DNA of 8,751 nucleotides, taken from assembly GCA_026193555.1 (NCBI GenBank), contig JAPHUU010000432.1, positions 1-8,751 on the forward strand, given 5' to 3'. The notes beneath the pieces were generated by a model. It searched no databases and was not told where the DNA came from. It saw only the letters and a list, made by a program, of their open reading frames with translations. Positions 1 to 6,430 of the stretch are shown here, in pieces; position 1 is the first letter of the stretch; the number at the start of each line of letters is the position of its first letter. Source of the stretch: Rhodanobacter sp. (GTDB taxonomy: Bacteria; Pseudomonadota; Gammaproteobacteria; Xanthomonadales; Rhodanobacteraceae). The position numbers were made by a program, and so were the translations under genes.

Positions 1-1070
1 AACATCGCGCCATCGTCGATATCGAACTCGCACAGCACATTCTTGGCGGCGTAGACCTTCTCCAGGCTTTGCACCAGATCCTCGGCGTGACCGGCGATCG
101 GCACCGCGCTGGCGAAGGTCTGCCGACCAGAGGTGGCAGCCCTCGACAGCTGATAGGCGACCAGGTCGTCCATGCGCCGCACCTGATCCAGCACACCGCC
201 GTTGAGCGAGGGTTCGTCGCCACTGAGCGACTCCACTTGCGAACGGATGACCGCCAGCGGCGTCTTCAGGCTGTGCGCCAGATCCGCCAGGGTATGCCGG
301 TATCGAGTGCGTTGTTCGCGCTCGTTGGTGATGAAGGCATTGATGCGCTCGGTCAGTCCGGTCAGTTCCAATGGGTACTGGCTGTCCAGCAGTTCGCTTT
401 CGCCAAGTTCGACCCGGCTCATGTCGCTGGCCACCTTGCGCAGCGGCGTCAGGCTCCAGCGCAGCAGCAGCATCTGCAGCGCGATCAGCATCACCCCGAG
501 GATCGACAGCCAGATCACCAGGGCACGCCGGTATGCCGCATTCCCACCTTCGAGTTGATCCTCGGTCTGCGCCACCATCACGGTGAGCGGCACCGATTTT
601 TTCTCCACCGTGTCCAGCGCCACGCCGTAGCTGAAGTAGTAAAGCCGCCCCATGCGTGTGTCGACCGGTCCGACGAACCTGCTCTGGCCCGGCTCCAGCG
701 GTTTGAGAAAGCTGAAGTCGCGACCGATCGCCGACGACGACTCCCATCGATAGCCATCACCCAGGGCCACTGCATACAGGCCCGAACCGGGCCGTGAGAA
801 ATTCGGGTCGGGCGAGGTATCCGGCGACAGCAGCTTGCCGTAGCGATTGACGTCGAAATTGGTGATGTAGGCGATCGCGAAATTCTGCAGGCGGTCATGC
901 AGTGCACTCAACGCGCGATCCTTGTTCGCCTGCGACAGCGTCAACCCGACCAGCCCCAGAAAGCCAGCCAGCACGAAGCCGGTCGCTATCGCCGCCCGCG
1001 CCGCCAGCGACAGCGGGCGGCGCGGCGGCGTCAGCTCATTCGTCGTCGCCGTCGGTGCGCGGGATGGCAA
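1..1070 (-). CDS. phoQ: PhoQ-like sensor histidine kinase (3' end beyond window)
   Basis: Inner-membrane sensor kinase expected to phosphorylate the PhoP encoded just upstream. Translation of the minus strand shows an N-terminal membrane segment (about AIATGFVLAGFLGLVGLTL), a periplasmic domain of about 130 residues, and a second membrane helix (about LVIWLSILGVMLIALQMLLL). A HAMP-like linker follows, then an H-box LADLAHSLKTPLAVIRSQ with the phospho-accepting His at 273-275. That H-box is nearly the one in enterobacterial PhoQ. The ATPase domain is cut off by the left edge, shortly before the expected N-box. No ATG lies in frame near the start: the ATG overlapping the phoP stop hits TGA after two codons. 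Candidate starts are GTG at 1088 or 1082, TTG at 1070 and CTG at 1034, all overlapping or directly abutting phoP, which implies translational coupling; TTG is used here as a compromise. The EDDDDAE-type acidic patch of Salmonella PhoQ is not evident. Confidence 0.9.
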   Translation of the reverse strand, partial: MPSRAPTATTNELTPPRRPLSLAARAAIATGFVLAGFLGLVGLTLSQANKDRALSALHDRLQNFAIAYITNFDVNRYGKLLSPDTSPDPNFSRPGSGLYAVALGDGYRWESSSAIGRDFSFLKPLEPGQSRFVGPVDTRMGRLYYFSYGVALDTVEKKSVPLTVMVAQTEDQLEGGNAAYRRALVIWLSILGVMLIALQMLLLRWSLTPLRKVASDMSRVELGESELLDSQYPLELTGLTERINAFITNEREQRTRYRHTLADLAHSLKTPLAVIRSQVESLSGDEPSLNGGVLDQVRRMDDLVAYQLSRAATSGRQTFASAVPIAGHAEDLVQSLEKVYAAKNVLCEFDIDDGAM

Positions 1071-1728
1071 AGCGGTATCCACGTCCACGAACCGTCTCGA
1101 TGGGTTTCAGGATGCCTTCCGGATCGAGCTTGCGCCGCAACCGGCCGATGAACACTTCGAGCACGTTGGAGTCTCGATCGAAGTCCTGCTGGTAGATGTG
1201 CTCGGTGAGATCGGCCTTGGAGACCAGTTCGCCGGCATGCAGCATCAGGTATTCCAGCACCTTGTACTCGTAGCTGGTCAGGTCGACCAGCTTGCCTTCC
1301 ACCGTCACCGACTGCGCGGTGGTATCGAGCTTGATCATGCCGCAGGCCAGGATCGGCTTCGACCAGCCGCTGGCGCGACGCACCAGCGCGTTGATCCGCG
1401 CCAGCAGTTCCTCCACGTGGAATGGCTTCACCAGATAGTCGTCGGCACCGTGCTTGAGCCCCTCGACCTTGTCCTGCCAGCTGCCGCGCGCGGTCAGGAT
1501 CAGGATCGGGTAACGCTGACCGGCTTCGCGCAGCGCCTTGACCAGATCCATGCCCGACATCTTGGGCAGGCCCAGATCGATGATCGCCAAATCGAAAGGC
1601 ACCTCGCGACCGAGGTAGATGCCCTCCTCGCCGTCCTGCGCCGCATCGACGGCAAAACCGTCCCGCTTCAGGCGCGCCGCCAGCGTCTCGCGCAACGGCG
1701 CCTCGTCCTCCACCAACAGGATGCGCAT
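1036..1728 (-). CDS. phoP: PhoP response regulator (OmpR family)
   Basis: Cytoplasmic transcription factor of 230 aa, the normal OmpR/PhoB length, activated by phosphotransfer from the PhoQ encoded downstream. The receiver domain (residues 1-115) has the acidic pocket E7-D8-E9, phospho-acceptor D51 in IIDLGLPKMSG, switch T79 in LTARGSWQDKVEG, and K101 in VKPFHVEELLAR. The stretch LTARxSWQDKVE and KPFHxEE is characteristic of PhoP within the OmpR family. The C-terminal winged helix (about 125-227) ends in the VIGRLRRKL-like recognition region and the TVRGRGYRF hairpin. The start is the MRILLVEDE methionine, not the ATG nine codons upstream, because AAGGAGAG lies 8 nt before it. The gene starts 1 nt after the PepSY stop codon and runs into phoQ, so the three are likely co-transcribed. 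Confidence 0.97.
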   Translation of the reverse strand: MRILLVEDEAPLRETLAARLKRDGFAVDAAQDGEEGIYLGREVPFDLAIIDLGLPKMSGMDLVKALREAGQRYPILILTARGSWQDKVEGLKHGADDYLVKPFHVEELLARINALVRRASGWSKPILACGMIKLDTTAQSVTVEGKLVDLTSYEYKVLEYLMLHAGELVSKADLTEHIYQQDFDRDSNVLEVFIGRLRRKLDPEGILKPIETVRGRGYRFAIPRTDGDDE

Positions 1729-1729
1729 A

Positions 1730-2053
1730 TCAGTGTCTCTCCTTGCTGCCCGCATGCTTGCCGGGCGAATTCTTGGTTGACTGGGTCGATGCCGGATTCT
1801 TGCTCGCCTCGGAAGAAACCGCTATCACCTTCACGTGCCCTTGCGGGGTCAGCACCTTGATGCGGTACTCCAGCCGGCGACCGATCCCGCGCGACTCGGC
1901 CGACAGCACCTTGCCGCCGGTCTCGCGCTGCACCTTGAGCACCGCCTGATCCAGGGTCACCGCCGGCTTGGCCGGCTGGGCCCAGGCTGCCATCGAGGCG
2001 ACCAGCCAGACCACGGCAAGCAGAGCCAACGGGATACGTTTCTTGATCGTCAT
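1730..2053 (-). CDS. Small exported PepSY-domain protein
   Basis: Predicted exported protein of 107 aa. Residues 1-25 form a signal peptide: positive start MTIKKR, hydrophobic core ALLAVVWLVASM, and AWA before a likely cut at A25/Q26. Residues about 32-80 (VTLDQAVLKVQRETGGKVLSAE through LEYRIKVLTPQGHVKVIAV) fit the PepSY fold, a domain thought to bind or inhibit partner proteins in the envelope. The tail (about 83-107) is rich in Ser, Asn, Lys and His and looks disordered. A longer reading from 2083 is open but puts ten extra residues before the signal peptide, so the inner ATG is preferred; neither has a strong ribosome site. The stop lies 1 nt before the phoP ATG. PepSY genes commonly accompany two-component systems, so a role in modulating PhoQ in the periplasm is a reasonable inference, not shown here. 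Confidence 0.85.
   Translation of the reverse strand: MTIKKRIPLALLAVVWLVASMAAWAQPAKPAVTLDQAVLKVQRETGGKVLSAESRGIGRRLEYRIKVLTPQGHVKVIAVSSEASKNPASTQSTKNSPGKHAGSKERH
1737..1744 (-). promoter_or_regulatory. Shine-Dalgarno site of phoP
   Basis: Reading the minus strand, AAGGAGAG ends 8 nt before the phoP ATG at 1726-1728. It lies inside the last codons of the upstream PepSY gene. It fixes the phoP start and indicates that the two genes share an mRNA. Confidence 0.8.
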
Positions 2054-2135
2054 GCGCGTCGCACTCGCCAAATACCTGTCCATGCGTCAAGCATGGGCAA
2101 TCAGGACTGAATACTGACCGGATGACCGGCGCCTG

Positions 2136-3167
2136 TCACGCCGCAATCAAGCATGGCGCCAACGCCTGCTCGATCAACGCCCAGCCCGCCCCGGGCAGAT
2201 GGGCGCCCTCGCTGATGGTGCGGCGGAACGCACGCGCGCCCGGCTCACCCTGATACAGCCCCAGCAGATGGCGGCTGATGTGCTTGAGCGCGGTCCCGCG
2301 TGCCAGCTCGGCCTCCACATAGGGCTGCATGTGTCGCAGCACCTGATCCCGCGACGGCAAGGGCTCGCCATGCAGGGCATGTTCGACCTGCGCCAGCAGA
2401 TAAGGATCGTGATAGGCCGCCCGCCCCAGCATCACACCTTCCACTTGCGCCAGATGGGCCCGCACGTCGGCGACCGAGCCGATGCCGCCGTTGATCACCA
2501 CCAGCAGTTCGGGAAATTCTCGCTTGAGCCGGTACACCCGCTCGTAGTCCAGTGGCGGAATCTCGCGATTCTCCTTCGGCGACAGCCCCTGCAGCCACGC
2601 CTTGCGCGCATGCACCACCAGCACGCCGACGCCCGCTTCCAGCATCGTCTCGGTGAAATGCTGCAGGCCAGCGTAATCGTCCTGGTCATCCACACCGATG
2701 CGGCATTTCACCGTTACCGGCACCGCCACCGCGTCACGCATCGCCTTGACGCAATCGCCGACCAGTGCCGGCTCGCGCATCAGGCAGGCGCCGAAGCGCC
2801 CCGACTGCACCCGATCCGACGGACAACCGACGTTGAGGTTGATCTCGTCATAACCGGCCTCGGCGCCGAAGCGCGCCGCCTGCGCCAGCTCCTGCGGATC
2901 GCTGCCACCCAGCTGCAACGCCACCGGGTGCTCCTGCTGGCTGTGTTCAAGCAGCCGCAACTGCTTGCCACGCACCAGCGCGGCGCTGGTCACCATCTCC
3001 GTATAAAGCCGTGCCCGCGGTGACAGCAACCGGTGAAAATAACGGCAATGGCGGTCGGTCCAGTCCATCATCGGGGCCACACACACTGCAAACGGCGAAT
3101 CATCGGACGGCATCGCCGTCTGTCCCGTGGTGGCGCCGTGATGTGTGATGGATGGTGCTTCGTTCAT
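2136..3167 (-). CDS. dusA: tRNA-dihydrouridine(20/20a) synthase DusA
   Basis: Cytoplasmic FMN enzyme that reduces uridine to dihydrouridine at D-loop positions 20/20a of tRNA, using NADPH. The 343-aa product matches DusA length. Visible landmarks are the N-terminal FMN-binding APMMDWTDRHCRYF (31-44), catalytic Cys115 in NLNVGCPSDRVQSGRFGACL, K154 in VTVKCRIG, H186 in VVHARKAWLQGLSPKENR, NGGI at 226-229, and the phosphate-binding GRAAYHDPYLL (248-258). The ARKAWLQGLSPKENR segment is typical of DusA rather than DusB or DusC. The start is uncertain: the first ATG lacks a clear ribosome site, while M19 (3113) has GGGACAG upstream and would begin MPSDDSPFAV. The gene lies 82 bp upstream of the PepSY gene on the same strand; read-through into the PepSY-phoPQ unit is possible, and no convincing terminator is seen between them. 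Confidence 0.96.
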   Translation of the reverse strand: MNEAPSITHHGATTGQTAMPSDDSPFAVCVAPMMDWTDRHCRYFHRLLSPRARLYTEMVTSAALVRGKQLRLLEHSQQEHPVALQLGGSDPQELAQAARFGAEAGYDEINLNVGCPSDRVQSGRFGACLMREPALVGDCVKAMRDAVAVPVTVKCRIGVDDQDDYAGLQHFTETMLEAGVGVLVVHARKAWLQGLSPKENREIPPLDYERVYRLKREFPELLVVINGGIGSVADVRAHLAQVEGVMLGRAAYHDPYLLAQVEHALHGEPLPSRDQVLRHMQPYVEAELARGTALKHISRHLLGLYQGEPGARAFRRTISEGAHLPGAGWALIEQALAPCLIAA

Positions 3168-3223
3168 TGATGAAACTTGCCGCGAAAATGACGATCAGCA
3201 TGATGCTACGCGAATGCACCCTC

Positions 3224-3260
3224 CATGGGGATCAGGCATGGGGATCAGGCATGGGGATCA
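3224..3260. repeat. 13-bp tandem repeat, about 2.8 copies
   Basis: The unit CATGGGGATCAGG occurs at 3224-3236 and 3237-3249, and the first 11 bases recur at 3250-3260. It lies in the gap between divergent dusA and the BON gene, about 50-85 bp upstream of the FNR-like box. It could be a slippage product or a set of phased protein-binding sites. Confidence 0.85.
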
Positions 3261-3276
3261 CGATTCGCTGCGGCGG

Positions 3277-3290
3277 ACCCTGCTCAGGGT
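3277..3290. repeat. 14-bp palindrome ACCCTG-CT-CAGGGT
   Basis: Perfect 6-bp arms flank a 2-bp centre, in the BON promoter region. The centre lies 33 bp upstream of the FNR-like box centre, about three helical turns, so both would face the same side of the DNA. It may be a second operator. It is too short to be a convincing terminator. Confidence 0.5.
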
Positions 3291-3309
3291 TTCTGAGATT
3301 TCCGCTTTG

Positions 3310-3323
3310 TTGACCTGGATCAA
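3310..3323 (+). promoter_or_regulatory. FNR/ANR/DNR-type box upstream of the BON gene
   Basis: TTGACCTGGATCAA matches the FNR-family consensus TTGAT-N4-ATCAA at nine of ten positions (C for T at the fifth). Its centre is between 3316 and 3317. If the site acts at -41.5 (class II activation), transcription would start near 3358, in a reasonable position for the gene at 3391. This predicts activation of the BON protein under low oxygen or by nitric oxide, through an Anr, Fnr or Dnr regulator encoded elsewhere. No second copy was found in the window. Confidence 0.65.
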
Positions 3324-3345
3324 CAGTGGCTTGTCTTTCCCGTGG

Positions 3346-3352
3346 GTAAATG
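3346..3352 (+). promoter_or_regulatory. Possible -10 of the BON promoter
   Basis: GTAAATG sits where a -10 hexamer should fall if the FNR-like box is centred at -41.5. GTAAAT and TAAATG each match TATAAT at only three positions, as expected for an activator-dependent promoter. An 8-bp palindrome TGCTAGCA (3351-3358) overlaps the predicted start site. Confidence 0.35.
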
Positions 3353-3390
3353 CTAGCACCATCCCCCAAACAACCCAGCGGAGCCAGACT

Positions 3391-4041
3391 ATGAACGACA
3401 AAGAATTGCGTCAAGACGTTCTGGACGAGCTCGACTTCGAGCCGAGCATCGATGCAGCGGACATCGGCGTGGCTGCCGAAAACGGCGTGGTGAGCCTTAC
3501 CGGTCATGTGCCCAATTACACGCAGAAAATGGCTGCCGAAAGAGCCGCCTGGCGGGTCAAAGGCGTCAAGGCGATCGCGCAAAAAATTGAAGTGCGCTTC
3601 GCCGGCGACAAGAAGCTCAACGACGACGAGATCGCACAGCGTGCGCTCAATATCCTTGCCTGGAACGCCTCGATTCCGCGCGACGCCGTGCGCGTCAAGG
3701 TCCAGAATGGCTGGGTCACGTTGAGTGGCAAGGTGCAATGGAACTATCAGCGGATGGCGGCCGAATCGGAAGTGCGCAAGCTGTCCGGCGTGCTCGGCGT
3801 GAGCAACGACGTGGAGCTCGATGTCACGGTGCGCACGGCCGACGTCAGGCAACGCATCCTCGACGCGCTGAAACGCCATGCCACGGTGGAGGCCAGCCGG
3901 ATCCAGATCGACATCCGCGATGGCGGCGCGGTGAAGATCGATGGCGAGGTCGACAACTGGGACGAGCGCCAGGCGATCGAACGTGCGGTCTGGTCTGCCC
4001 CGGGCGTACGCTCGGTCGAGGATCACGTTCGTATCTCCTGA
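3391..4041 (+). CDS. Triple BON-domain protein, cytoplasmic, OsmY-like
   Basis: Product of 216 aa built from three consecutive BON domains, at about residues 3-70, 78-146 and 150-216. Each has the alpha-beta pattern and the glycine-centred core: AAENGVVSLTGHVPNYTQKMAAERAAW, VQNGWVTLSGKVQWNYQRMAAESEV, and IRDGGAVKIDGEVDNWDERQAIERAVW. BON domains bind phospholipid or other hydrophobic surfaces and occur in OsmY and secretins. This protein has no signal peptide, so it is likely cytoplasmic or peripheral at the membrane, as in many proteobacterial BON stress proteins. The ATG at 3391 is chosen because AGCGGAG (3377-3383) precedes it; the open frame extends upstream through the promoter region, which is noncoding. 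An FNR-like box sits about 70 bp upstream, and a long hairpin follows the stop. The exact function is unknown. Confidence 0.9.
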   Translation: MNDKELRQDVLDELDFEPSIDAADIGVAAENGVVSLTGHVPNYTQKMAAERAAWRVKGVKAIAQKIEVRFAGDKKLNDDEIAQRALNILAWNASIPRDAVRVKVQNGWVTLSGKVQWNYQRMAAESEVRKLSGVLGVSNDVELDVTVRTADVRQRILDALKRHATVEASRIQIDIRDGGAVKIDGEVDNWDERQAIERAVWSAPGVRSVEDHVRIS

Positions 4042-4062
4042 TACCCGGAACCGAAGGGTTGC

Positions 4063-4099
4063 CCGACAGGGTGATGGAGATGTCCATCGCACCTGTCGG
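4063..4099 (+). terminator. Long hairpin after the BON gene, possible terminator
   Basis: CCGACAGG (4063-4070) pairs with CCTGTCGG (4092-4099). The stem continues as G71-C90, U72-G89, and GATGGA (4073-4078) with TCCATC (4083-4088). This gives a nearly continuous 16-bp stem with one bulged A and a GATG loop. It begins 21 nt after the BON stop. Only a short TTT follows at 4108-4110, so it may be a weak terminator or an mRNA-stabilising 3' structure. The rest of the gap to fpr (to 4325) shows no gene and no convincing promoter. Confidence 0.5.
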
Positions 4100-4325
4100 T
4101 CGCCCTGTTTCGCAACGTTGCAAACTGCCTCCTTGCCTGCCTGTCACATCGGGAACGGGCGTCTCGATGCCGGATCGCGTATTCTTCGCATCAGTCGCCT
4201 TGGCGTCGCTGTAGCCCGCAAGGCATGACAGCTGCACCCCCAGCGAATCTCGTCTCCGATCTTGCTGGATGTTCGAGAGCGCCACGCCGCGACGCCCCGA
4301 CACCGCACAGACGAGACAATCCACC

Positions 4326-5102
4326 ATGGTGGCAATGGCGACCGAGCACGTGATCGACGTGCGGCACTGGAACGACAGCCTGTTCAGCTTTCGCACAACC
4401 CGCGATCCGGGCTTCCGCTTCGACAGCGGGCAGTTCGTGATGATCGGGCTGGAGACCGAGGGCCGACCGTTGCTGCGCGCGTACTCGATCGCCAGCGCCA
4501 ACTGGGAGGAACACCTGGAGTTCTTCTCGATCAAGGTCGCCGACGGACCGTTGACCTCGCGCCTGCAGCACCTCAAGCCCGGCGATCCGGTCATCGTCAG
4601 TCGCAAACCGACCGGCACCCTGGTGTTGAATGACCTCAAACCCGGCAGGAACCTGTACCTGCTGGGCACCGGCACCGGTCTGGCGCCGTTCCTCAGCATC
4701 ATTCGCGACCCGGACACCTACGAGCGCTTCGAGCGGATCGTGCTGGCGCACGGCGTGCGTCACATTGACGATCTCGCCTATGCCGACGAGCTCGAACGCG
4801 AGTTGCCGCAACACCCATATCTTGGCGAGATGGTTCGCCAGAAACTGATCTACTACCCGACAGTCACCCGCGAGGCGTTTCGCAACCGCGGACGGATCAC
4901 CGATGCGATCGTCGATGGCCTGCTCAGCACCGTCACCGGCCTGCCTCCGCTCGATCCCGCCATCGACCGCGTGATGCTCTGTGGCAGCCCGGCGATGCTG
5001 GAGGATCTGAGCACTCTTCTCGACGGCCGCGGCTTCCACGTCTCGCCGCGCACACGCGAGCCGGGCGACTACGTGGTCGAACGGGCGTTCGTGGAGAAGT
5101 GA
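4326..5102 (+). CDS. fpr: Ferredoxin/flavodoxin-NADP+ reductase (FprA, subclass I)
   Basis: FAD enzyme that moves electrons between NADPH and ferredoxin or flavodoxin in the cytoplasm; family members serve oxidative-stress defence and iron-sulfur or biosynthetic redox enzymes. The 258-aa product is the usual length for Azotobacter/Pseudomonas-type Fpr. The FAD domain carries RAYSIAS (51-57) and the following KVADGPLTSRLQ. The NADP domain starts with LLGTGTGLAPFLSIIRDP (from about 112) and holds MLCGSPAML (217-225). The protein ends YVVERAFVEK; a terminal FVEK stacking on the flavin marks the bacterial subclass I enzymes. The start at 4326 gives the family length; ATG at 4335 is possible, and the frame is open to 4269 without family support. 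It lies 284 bp after the BON gene, so it probably has its own promoter, although none is clear. Confidence 0.95.
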   Translation: MVAMATEHVIDVRHWNDSLFSFRTTRDPGFRFDSGQFVMIGLETEGRPLLRAYSIASANWEEHLEFFSIKVADGPLTSRLQHLKPGDPVIVSRKPTGTLVLNDLKPGRNLYLLGTGTGLAPFLSIIRDPDTYERFERIVLAHGVRHIDDLAYADELERELPQHPYLGEMVRQKLIYYPTVTREAFRNRGRITDAIVDGLLSTVTGLPPLDPAIDRVMLCGSPAMLEDLSTLLDGRGFHVSPRTREPGDYVVERAFVEK

Positions 5103-5132
5103 CCTTGCTCGCCGGCAGGCATCACATCGAAT

Positions 5133-5155
5133 CGGGCGCGAGCGTCATGCGCCCG
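5133..5155 (+). repeat. GC-rich inverted repeat after fpr
   Basis: CGGGCGC (5133-5139) and GCGCCCG (5149-5155) form a perfect 7-bp stem with a 9-nt loop, 30 nt after the fpr stop. No T-run follows, so termination is doubtful. It could partly separate fpr from the DUF456 gene 106 bp downstream. Confidence 0.35.
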
Positions 5156-5208
5156 GCGCGGATGCCGCGAGCCGCCCCACACCCGGGTCGACGGCGGAGA
5201 ATCCCCTG

Positions 5209-5691
5209 ATGGATATTGCGCTGTATGTGCTTGCCGCGCTGCTGATACTGGGCGGCATGGTCGGCTCCGTGCTGCCGGCGTTGCCCGGCATTCCGATGAT
5301 CTTCGGCGGCATCTGGCTGGCCGCAGCGGTGGATGGCTATCGGCATGCGGGAGTCTGGTGGCTGCTGCTGATCGGCGCATTGGGCACGCTCGGCGTGATC
5401 GTTGATTTCGTCTCTGCGTCGCTCGGCGCCCGACGGGTGGGCGCCAGCACGCAAGCACTGTGGGGAGCGGGAGCAGGCACGCTGATCGGGATGTTCTTCG
5501 GCCTGCCCGGGCTGTTGCTCGGGCCCTTCGTCGGCGCCGTGCTCGGCGAGCTGACATCCGGCACCAGCGTCCTGCGCTCGACGCATGTCGGCATCGGAAC
5601 CTGGCTCGGCCTGCTGTTCGGCACGCTGCTGAAGCTGGTGATCTCGTTCATGATGGTCGGCCTGTTCGGACTGTCCATGCTGGTCGGTTGA
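5209..5691 (+). CDS. DUF456-family inner-membrane protein
   Basis: Integral membrane protein of 160 aa and unknown function. It is highly hydrophobic, with helices at about 4-38 (hairpin), 50-72, 86-116 and 126-158. The loops are rich in glycine and proline, including VGSVLPALPGIPMIFGG (18-34), the conserved start of DUF456 proteins, and FGLPGLLLGPFVGAVLGEL (97-115), a glycine/proline-rich pattern seen in small channel-like or glycine-zipper proteins. The charged loop DFVSASLGARRVGAS (66-80) is also typical of the family. The ATG at 5209 follows GGCGGAGA with good spacing. It lies downstream of fpr on the same strand, with a 106-bp gap, and converges with trhA. Nothing in the sequence assigns a substrate. 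Confidence 0.88.
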   Translation: MDIALYVLAALLILGGMVGSVLPALPGIPMIFGGIWLAAAVDGYRHAGVWWLLLIGALGTLGVIVDFVSASLGARRVGASTQALWGAGAGTLIGMFFGLPGLLLGPFVGAVLGELTSGTSVLRSTHVGIGTWLGLLFGTLLKLVISFMMVGLFGLSMLVG

Positions 5692-5729
5692 GCGACCGGG
5701 GCATTCCAGCGTCACCGGCAATGAAGTTC

Positions 5730-5746
5730 AGCGCGATCGCCGCGCT
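5730..5746. repeat. Inverted repeat between convergent genes
   Basis: AGCGCG (5730-5735) and CGCGCT (5741-5746) form a 6-bp stem with a 5-nt loop in the 54-bp gap between the DUF456 and trhA stops. It touches the trhA stop codon. It could act weakly in both directions as a terminator, but there is no T-run. Confidence 0.3.
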
Positions 5747-6414
5747 CACACCTGCGCGGCGGGGATCACATACAGCAGCACCGCCAGGAAATGCAGCACG
5801 CTGCCGACCAGCACGAAGGTGTGCCACAGCGCGTGGTGATACGGCAGGCGGCGCCACAGATAGAACGGCACACCCAGCGTGTAGGCCAGGCCACCGCCAA
5901 TCAGCAGCAGCATGCCACCGCCTTGCAGATGCACGCTCAACGGTTTGAAGGCGACGATGCCGATCCAGCCCATACCCACATACAGCAGCACGGCGAATCG
6001 GCGATAGCGCCTGAGCAGGCCCAGCTCCAGCGCGCTGCCGGTCAGGGCCAGCGTCCACACCGCGGCGAACAGACTCCAGCCCCAGATGCCAGGCAAGGCG
6101 ATCAGGGTGAATGGCGTGTAGGTGCCCGCGATCAGCAGGAAGATCGCGATATGGTCCAGTGTGCGCAGCGCCGGCTTGGCCGCGGTGATGGAAATCGAGT
6201 GGTAAAGCGTGGAGGCGGTGTAGAGCAGGATCAACGTGGTGCCGTAGACCGCACTGGCCGCTATCACACGGGCATCGCCATGGCGTGCGGCAAACGCCAC
6301 CAGGGTTGCCATTCCACCGATGCTCAGTACGATGCCGAGCCCGTGAATCAGGCTGCTGGCGAGTTCATCGCCGAAACTGTAGCGCGGGGTCAGCGCAGCG
6401 GATAAGGCGGTCAT
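5746..6414 (-). CDS. trhA: PAQR/hemolysin III family membrane protein (TrhA type)
   Basis: Seven-helix inner-membrane protein of 222 aa in the PAQR/HlyIII family, whose bacterial members (YqfA/TrhA) are linked to membrane-lipid homeostasis; the name hemolysin is historical. Family motifs are complete: ELASSLIHGLG (17-27), S68-xxx-H72 in STLYHS, D87-H88 in LDHIAIFLLIAGTYTPF, and the HxxxH pair H194/H198 in HALWHTFVLVGSVLHF. The Ser, Asp and paired His residues form the zinc site of this family and suggest hydrolase-like chemistry. The ATG at 6414 is preceded by AGGAAG at about 6-nt spacing. A promoter candidate lies at 6460-6488, with a hairpin in the short leader. It converges with the DUF456 gene. 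The function in this organism is inferred from family only. Confidence 0.93.
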   Translation of the reverse strand: MTALSAALTPRYSFGDELASSLIHGLGIVLSIGGMATLVAFAARHGDARVIAASAVYGTTLILLYTASTLYHSISITAAKPALRTLDHIAIFLLIAGTYTPFTLIALPGIWGWSLFAAVWTLALTGSALELGLLRRYRRFAVLLYVGMGWIGIVAFKPLSVHLQGGGMLLLIGGGLAYTLGVPFYLWRRLPYHHALWHTFVLVGSVLHFLAVLLYVIPAAQV

Positions 6415-6430
6415 GGGTACTTCCTGGATT

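Noticed and set aside
922..1860. Plus-strand open frame of 312 codons opposite phoP and phoQ
   Set aside because: Antisense shadow of two clear genes; rich in His/Gln/Arg with no domain.
2106..2117. Direct repeat ACTGA-AT-ACTGA before the PepSY gene as a PhoP box
   Set aside because: The sequence and the 7-bp period do not match the known PhoP box (GTTTA-like repeats 11 bp apart); chance is likely for such a short repeat.
3145..3390. Upstream in-frame extension of the BON protein
   Set aside because: It crosses tandem repeats, the palindrome and the FNR box. The BON fold starts right after the 3391 ATG, which has its own ribosome site.
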